This document shows positions 6,387-9,563 of a stretch of 9,563 nt of DNA, in pieces. The position numbers and the translations under genes are program-made. How positions within the stretch are numbered: the first letter of the stretch is position 1; each line of letters starts with the position of its first letter. The stretch spans positions 1-9,563 of the forward strand of contig JADFYT010000072.1 of the NCBI GenBank assembly GCA_015232935.1, in the 5' to 3' direction. The notes under the pieces are model-generated. The model was not told where the DNA came from and made no database searches. It saw only the letters and a program-made list of their open reading frames with translations. This stretch comes from Desulfamplus sp. GTDB lineage: Bacteria; Desulfobacterota; Desulfobacteria; Desulfobacterales; Desulfobacteraceae.

Positions 6387-7259
6387 TTACGCATAACTGT
6401 GAAGTCCAGGAAGAAGATTAACGCCGAAATAGGTGAAAAGAACCGCCATGAATCCTATAATTGAGACCCATGCAATACGCTTTCCATGCCAACCTCTCAT
6501 CATGCGCAGGTGAAGAAGAATTGCATAAACAAGCCAGGTAATAAGCGACCATGTCTCTTTGGGATCCCATGACCAGTATGTTCCCCAGGCGGAGTTTGCC
6601 CATACAGAACCTGTAATAATGCCAATGGTAAGAAAAAGAAAGCCAAACATGACCATCTGGTGAATCAGCTCATCCATTAAATCCAAAGAGGGAAGTCTTG
6701 CAAACAAAAAGTTGGCATGCGTTCGGGGTTCTCCCGAATTTGGTAGCTGTTTTCCCGAACCGGATTCAAGGGGCTTGACCAGATACATTACGCTGAATCC
6801 AAAGGCAATGGCAAAGCCGGCATAGCCCAGAAAACATGTGATTACATGAGCAATGAGCCAGTTGCTCTTAAGTGCCGGAATCAGGGGGGTAATCTTGTCT
6901 GAAATAGACGGGGAAAGAGATGCATAGGCGATTGAAAGAAAAATAAGTGGCGTCGCAAAAACTCCGATTATTCTTTCATGATATTTCAACTCCAAAAAAA
7001 GATAAAGGACGGCAATAGTCCAGGAGAAAAACACGAGAGATTCATACATGTTGGAAAATGGGGCATGACCATAACCTATTTTATAGGATTCAATCCATCT
7101 GAGGATAATCCCCATTGTGTTTCCTGTAAAACCAGCTACCAGAACAAAAAATCCCAGTTTTGCCATAGTCTCTTTTTTAAAAGTCCATGACCCTATATAT
7201 AGAACCGAGGCAAATGCATAAACAAAAGTTGTAACAGACAATATCATAGAACTGTTCAT
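6387..7259 (-). CDS. ccsA: System II cytochrome c biogenesis protein CcsA (ResC-like)
   Basis: CcsA is the haem-handling half of the System II (Ccs) cytochrome c synthase: it carries haem to the outside of the cytoplasmic membrane and presents it for thioether attachment. The 290-residue protein has about eight hydrophobic spans and the diagnostic WWD motif, WGTYWSWDPKE, at residues 225-235. Upstream is the family segment PFSNMYESLVFFSW (67-80). Conserved-type His residues are seen at H138 (NWLIAHV), H200 and H250. The start has AAGGA eleven bases upstream. It follows resB by 36 bases and is surely co-transcribed with it. The neighbouring multihaem QrcA is an obvious substrate. Naming varies between systems (ResC, CcsA, CcsB), so the family is more certain than the symbol. 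Confidence 0.92.
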   Translation of the reverse strand: MNSSMILSVTTFVYAFASVLYIGSWTFKKETMAKLGFFVLVAGFTGNTMGIILRWIESYKIGYGHAPFSNMYESLVFFSWTIAVLYLFLELKYHERIIGVFATPLIFLSIAYASLSPSISDKITPLIPALKSNWLIAHVITCFLGYAGFAIAFGFSVMYLVKPLESGSGKQLPNSGEPRTHANFLFARLPSLDLMDELIHQMVMFGFLFLTIGIITGSVWANSAWGTYWSWDPKETWSLITWLVYAILLHLRMMRGWHGKRIAWVSIIGFMAVLFTYFGVNLLPGLHSYA

Positions 7260-7295
7260 AATGTTTTATTTCCTTCAAATTAATTATCCGGGAAA

Positions 7296-8879
7296 CTATA
7301 TATCCCTCATCCTTGAGGCTATTTTTGCTATTTTAAGTTTCATGCCCTGGCTGTTTTTGTTGGCTGTGCCTGATATCAGGATATCATAACCGCCGTCAGC
7401 ATCGTCAGATTTTCCGGAATCCGCATCAGCAGCAATTTTTTTTCTTATTTCCACACAGATGCTCTGGTGAGACATAAAAAACGTAATCCAGCAACCAATA
7501 ATCATCAAGACAAAACCTGCGTAAACATACAAAACTCCAGGATCCTTAGCCACCTGAAGTCCTGTGTAGTATTTTTTTTCATAATCCTGGATTTCAAAGG
7601 CAAACGCTCCACGTCTCATCTTGTCAAAAGTGGGGAATTTAACCGGAATATAGAGTTCAGTTTCATTGCTGTTCATACTTCGGCCTGCTGCCTTTTGGTG
7701 GTCTGCCTCACTGTGGCCAGCCTCATTGTGATCATGGTCAGCCTCACTATGATCTGCTTCGCTATGGTCAGCTTCACCATGCTGAGTTCCCATGCTTCCA
7801 TGAGCTGTATCCAGACCACTTTTATCTGAGTCATTATTGCCTGAAAGCCTTCCCACAAAACCTTCACCAAGATTATGCCCCCTGAAATTATATCCGCGAA
7901 CAAATTCATCAAGGGTAAATTTCCCTCCAGATTCAGGAATATCAATAGTCTCACCAATTGCCATCTTTACAGAATATGTCATGCCGCTATCTCTGCTTGT
8001 AATCTTGAACACAGCACTTTTTGCCGAGTCAACTCCATAGCTGGACTGGTAAAAACTTAAGCCTTTATAACGCAAGGGATCATTGACAACAATATCCCTT
8101 GTAAAAGACTCCTTGCCATCTTCAATAACGGTGAGGCTGGATTTAAACTCCTCGGGGTGTCCTGTATCATAAAAAGAGACACTAAAAGCATTGCATCGCA
8201 ATTCAAATCCAAGCTCTACAGGAGCGTCATTGCCTCTTAGAAAGGCTGAGTCAACAGTCGTTCCCTCAGGAATAGCCACAAATGCCTTAAACCCCCAGAC
8301 GCTCCCGATAACCGCTCCTGCCAGCATGAGCAGGATACTTAAATGAACCACATAGACACCAATGCGTGTCCATCTGCCCCGTTCACCAAATATTGCAACT
8401 ACCTGGTCAGTCTCCTCGCTGACAGCCATGCTGAAATTTTTTTCTATCAACTGCCTGCACATGCTTTCAAGAGATTCCAGGTTCCGGTTTGATACAAACA
8501 TCTCTGTATTTTTGAGACGCCTGAACCTTTCGACATTAAAAAGCACTTTATCAGGAAAGATAATTTTCCAGGTACTGTCAAGTTTATCAATGGAGCATAC
8601 AACTATGTTTACAGACAGCAACACAAGAAGCATTACAAACCACCATGAACTGTACATGTCAAAAATATCAAAAACATCAAAGAGCCTGAAAAAAAACTCC
8701 CCATATTTGTGCACATAAAATGCTTGTGTGCCATTTTGGGGAACAAGAGTCCCGATTATAGATGTAACAGCAAGCAGCAGCAACACTATAACAGTGAGTT
8801 TTACAGATGTAAAAAAAATCCAGACCGGGTTACCCGATCTGTTTTTAAGACCATTTTTAGCCATTATTGTTTTTTCCAT
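7296..8879 (-). CDS. resB: System II cytochrome c biogenesis protein ResB (Ccs1/CcsB)
   Basis: ResB is the partner of CcsA in the System II synthase and is thought to bind and reduce the apocytochrome on the periplasmic side. From the chosen start the protein has 527 residues. Membrane spans are seen at about 20-44 (family segment SVKLTVIVLLLLAVTSIIGT), 78-96 and 173-194, then a large periplasmic domain (SFYQSSYG is typical) and a final span at about 446-470 followed by a cytoplasmic tail. A His/Asp/Glu-rich insertion occupies about residues 360-394. The start is uncertain: ATG at 8877-8879 was chosen, with weak GGAA five bases upstream. An ATG at 8862-8864 is equally possible, and 8919-8921 would add 14 atypical residues. 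ccsA follows after 36 bases. Confidence 0.88.
   Translation of the reverse strand: MEKTIMAKNGLKNRSGNPVWIFFTSVKLTVIVLLLLAVTSIIGTLVPQNGTQAFYVHKYGEFFFRLFDVFDIFDMYSSWWFVMLLVLLSVNIVVCSIDKLDSTWKIIFPDKVLFNVERFRRLKNTEMFVSNRNLESLESMCRQLIEKNFSMAVSEETDQVVAIFGERGRWTRIGVYVVHLSILLMLAGAVIGSVWGFKAFVAIPEGTTVDSAFLRGNDAPVELGFELRCNAFSVSFYDTGHPEEFKSSLTVIEDGKESFTRDIVVNDPLRYKGLSFYQSSYGVDSAKSAVFKITSRDSGMTYSVKMAIGETIDIPESGGKFTLDEFVRGYNFRGHNLGEGFVGRLSGNNDSDKSGLDTAHGSMGTQHGEADHSEADHSEADHDHNEAGHSEADHQKAAGRSMNSNETELYIPVKFPTFDKMRRGAFAFEIQDYEKKYYTGLQVAKDPGVLYVYAGFVLMIIGCWITFFMSHQSICVEIRKKIAADADSGKSDDADGGYDILISGTANKNSQGMKLKIAKIASRMRDI
7698..7802 (-). repeat. coding repeat for a His/Asp-rich insertion in ResB
   Basis: Inside resB about 35 codons consist of near-repeats of Glu-Ala-Asp-His-Ser. 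The 15-base units read GAAGCTGACCATAGC, GAAGCAGATCATAGT, then variants ending in CATGATCACAAT and GAGGCTGGCCACAGT. Nearly all differences between units are synonymous. The insertion lies in the periplasmic domain and contains nine His between residues 374 and 408 (counted from the ATG at 8921). Confidence 0.8.
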
Positions 8880-8936
8880 TAAATTTCCATTATATAATAC
8901 ATAAGCAGCCCGGGCCGCCATTTACTGTTTAATCCC

Positions 8937-8995
8937 TTATGGCCGTTGAAAAGCCAACTACGAATTATGAAAATCAGAATGAATTTTCATGGTAA
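8937..8995 (-). repeat. dispersed intergenic repeat, copy B
   Basis: The reverse complement of this 59-base segment matches 1928-1985 along its whole length. It begins TTACCATGAAAAT, continues through CATTCTGATTTTCAT and ends CAACGGCCATAA. It lies between the kinase gene and resB, so the two copies have opposite orientation relative to transcription. Its right end abuts a TAAAGC/GCTTTA inverted repeat (8993-8998 and 9014-9019) that reaches the kinase stop codon. No promoter or terminator was convincing in the 137-base gap. Confidence 0.7.
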
Positions 8996-9016
8996 AGCAT
9001 AAAGCATAGATGAGCT

Positions 9017-9563
9017 TTACACATGTTTGACCCATTTTTGTATAGCCTTAAAAACGAGCTCCCTTTTCAAAGGCTTTGTCAAAAAATCATCCATACCTAC
9101 CTCAATACATTTATCCTCAAACTCCTTCATTGCATTGGCTGTCAATGCCACAATCGGCATTCTGGAAGGCTTTGCCTCCCGCGTGTCCGAGGTGGCAGCC
9201 CCCCCATCCTGTGCGGAAGTATTTCCATAGTTCCTTTCTCTTTCCAGCTCGCGGATTCTTCTTGTGGCCTCAAGCCCGTCCATTTCAGGCATGTTGATAT
9301 CCATAAAAATCATATCAAAATTACTGAAATTTTCAATGAATCTTGAAACTGCCTGAACACCATTGCCTGCGATCTCAACACTATAGCCAGCTTTGGAAAG
9401 CATTATTTTTGCCATTTTCTGATTTACCGGATTATCTTCTACCAGAAGAATATTTACAGAGTGTTTGAAACTTTCCGCAAGTGAGTGGGTCGTCAGGATC
9501 TTGTTTTCATCTGGAGGGCTTTTTTTGTCAGCACTATTTTTTTCAAGTCCAAGCATTGCGGAT
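9017..9563 (-). CDS. C-terminal receiver domain, probably of a hybrid sensor histidine kinase (partial)
   Basis: The frame is open to the window edge, so the gene is cut at its 5' end. From the first in-frame Met at 9556 the 179 visible residues include a linker and one complete receiver (REC) domain: VNILLVEDN with acidic E40-D41, the phosphoacceptor D86 in MIFMDINMPEMDG, T139 in VALTANAM and K161 in LTKP. An insert of about 25 residues (roughly 106-130) precedes the fourth strand. The first visible residues, SAMLGLEKN, resemble the end of a histidine kinase ATPase domain, which favours a hybrid kinase over a stand-alone response regulator. No output domain follows. Whether it regulates the genes next to it cannot be told. 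Confidence 0.85.
   Translation of the reverse strand, partial: SAMLGLEKNSADKKSPPDENKILTTHSLAESFKHSVNILLVEDNPVNQKMAKIMLSKAGYSVEIAGNGVQAVSRFIENFSNFDMIFMDINMPEMDGLEATRRIRELERERNYGNTSAQDGGAATSDTREAKPSRMPIVALTANAMKEFEDKCIEVGMDDFLTKPLKRELVFKAIQKWVKHV

Noticed and set aside
8880..8921. Upstream ATG start for resB
   Set aside because: The added segment MAARAAYVLYNGNL is unlike a ResB N-terminus; it cannot be fully excluded, because AAGGGA lies upstream.
8967..9002. Mini open frame MKIRMNFHGKA within the dispersed repeat, with a counterpart in copy A
   Set aside because: Both are products of the repeat's palindromic core and have no independent coding support.
1..9563. CRISPR arrays, tRNA or rRNA genes, insertion sequences, integrases, toxin-antitoxin or defence genes
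   Set aside because: I looked for spaced repeats, transposase motifs and typical small gene pairs and saw none; the only repeats are the short ones listed.

Overview
The window looks like chromosome of a sulfate-reducing member of the Desulfobacterota, probably of the Desulfobacteraceae type. The A+T-rich base composition, a complete qrcABCD set for the menaquinone-reducing Qrc complex of sulfate reducers, and an adjacent System II cytochrome c maturation pair all point that way. I assign the organism by gene content and family resemblance only; no database search was possible.

Every convincing gene lies on the minus strand, so in transcription order the window reads from right to left. First comes the 3' end of a sensor kinase with a C-terminal receiver domain (9563-9017, cut by the window edge). 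A short intergenic stretch with a dispersed repeat (8937-8995) follows. Next are resB (8879-7296) and ccsA (7259-6387), which together form the haem delivery and ligation machine for c-type cytochromes. A 241-base gap holds a good sigma70-like promoter (6291-6319). After it come qrcA (6145-5471, multihaem cytochrome c), qrcB (5310-3034, molybdopterin-oxidoreductase-like subunit with a Tat signal), qrcC (2867-2022, 16-Cys iron-sulfur protein), qrcD (1877-636, NrfD-like membrane subunit) and a small unnamed membrane protein with a His-rich tail (591-379). A strong bidirectional hairpin terminator at 151-204 closes the operon and also faces a possible plus-strand gene tail at 10-126.

Functionally, CcsA/ResB would attach haem to apocytochromes such as QrcA outside the cytoplasmic membrane. 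By analogy with the characterised Desulfovibrio vulgaris complex, Qrc would take electrons from periplasmic cytochrome c3 (reduced by hydrogenases and formate dehydrogenases) through QrcA and the iron-sulfur chain. QrcD would pass them to menaquinone, feeding the membrane branch of sulfate respiration.

This is mostly known biology. The points that deserve a second look are the small fifth gene at the end of the qrc operon, a His-rich repeat insertion in ResB, a 58-59 bp intergenic repeat present twice in inverted orientation (one copy inside the qrc operon), an 18 bp perfect tandem duplication between qrcB and qrcC, and two palindromes around the qrc promoter. I see no mobile element, CRISPR array, RNA gene or defence system.
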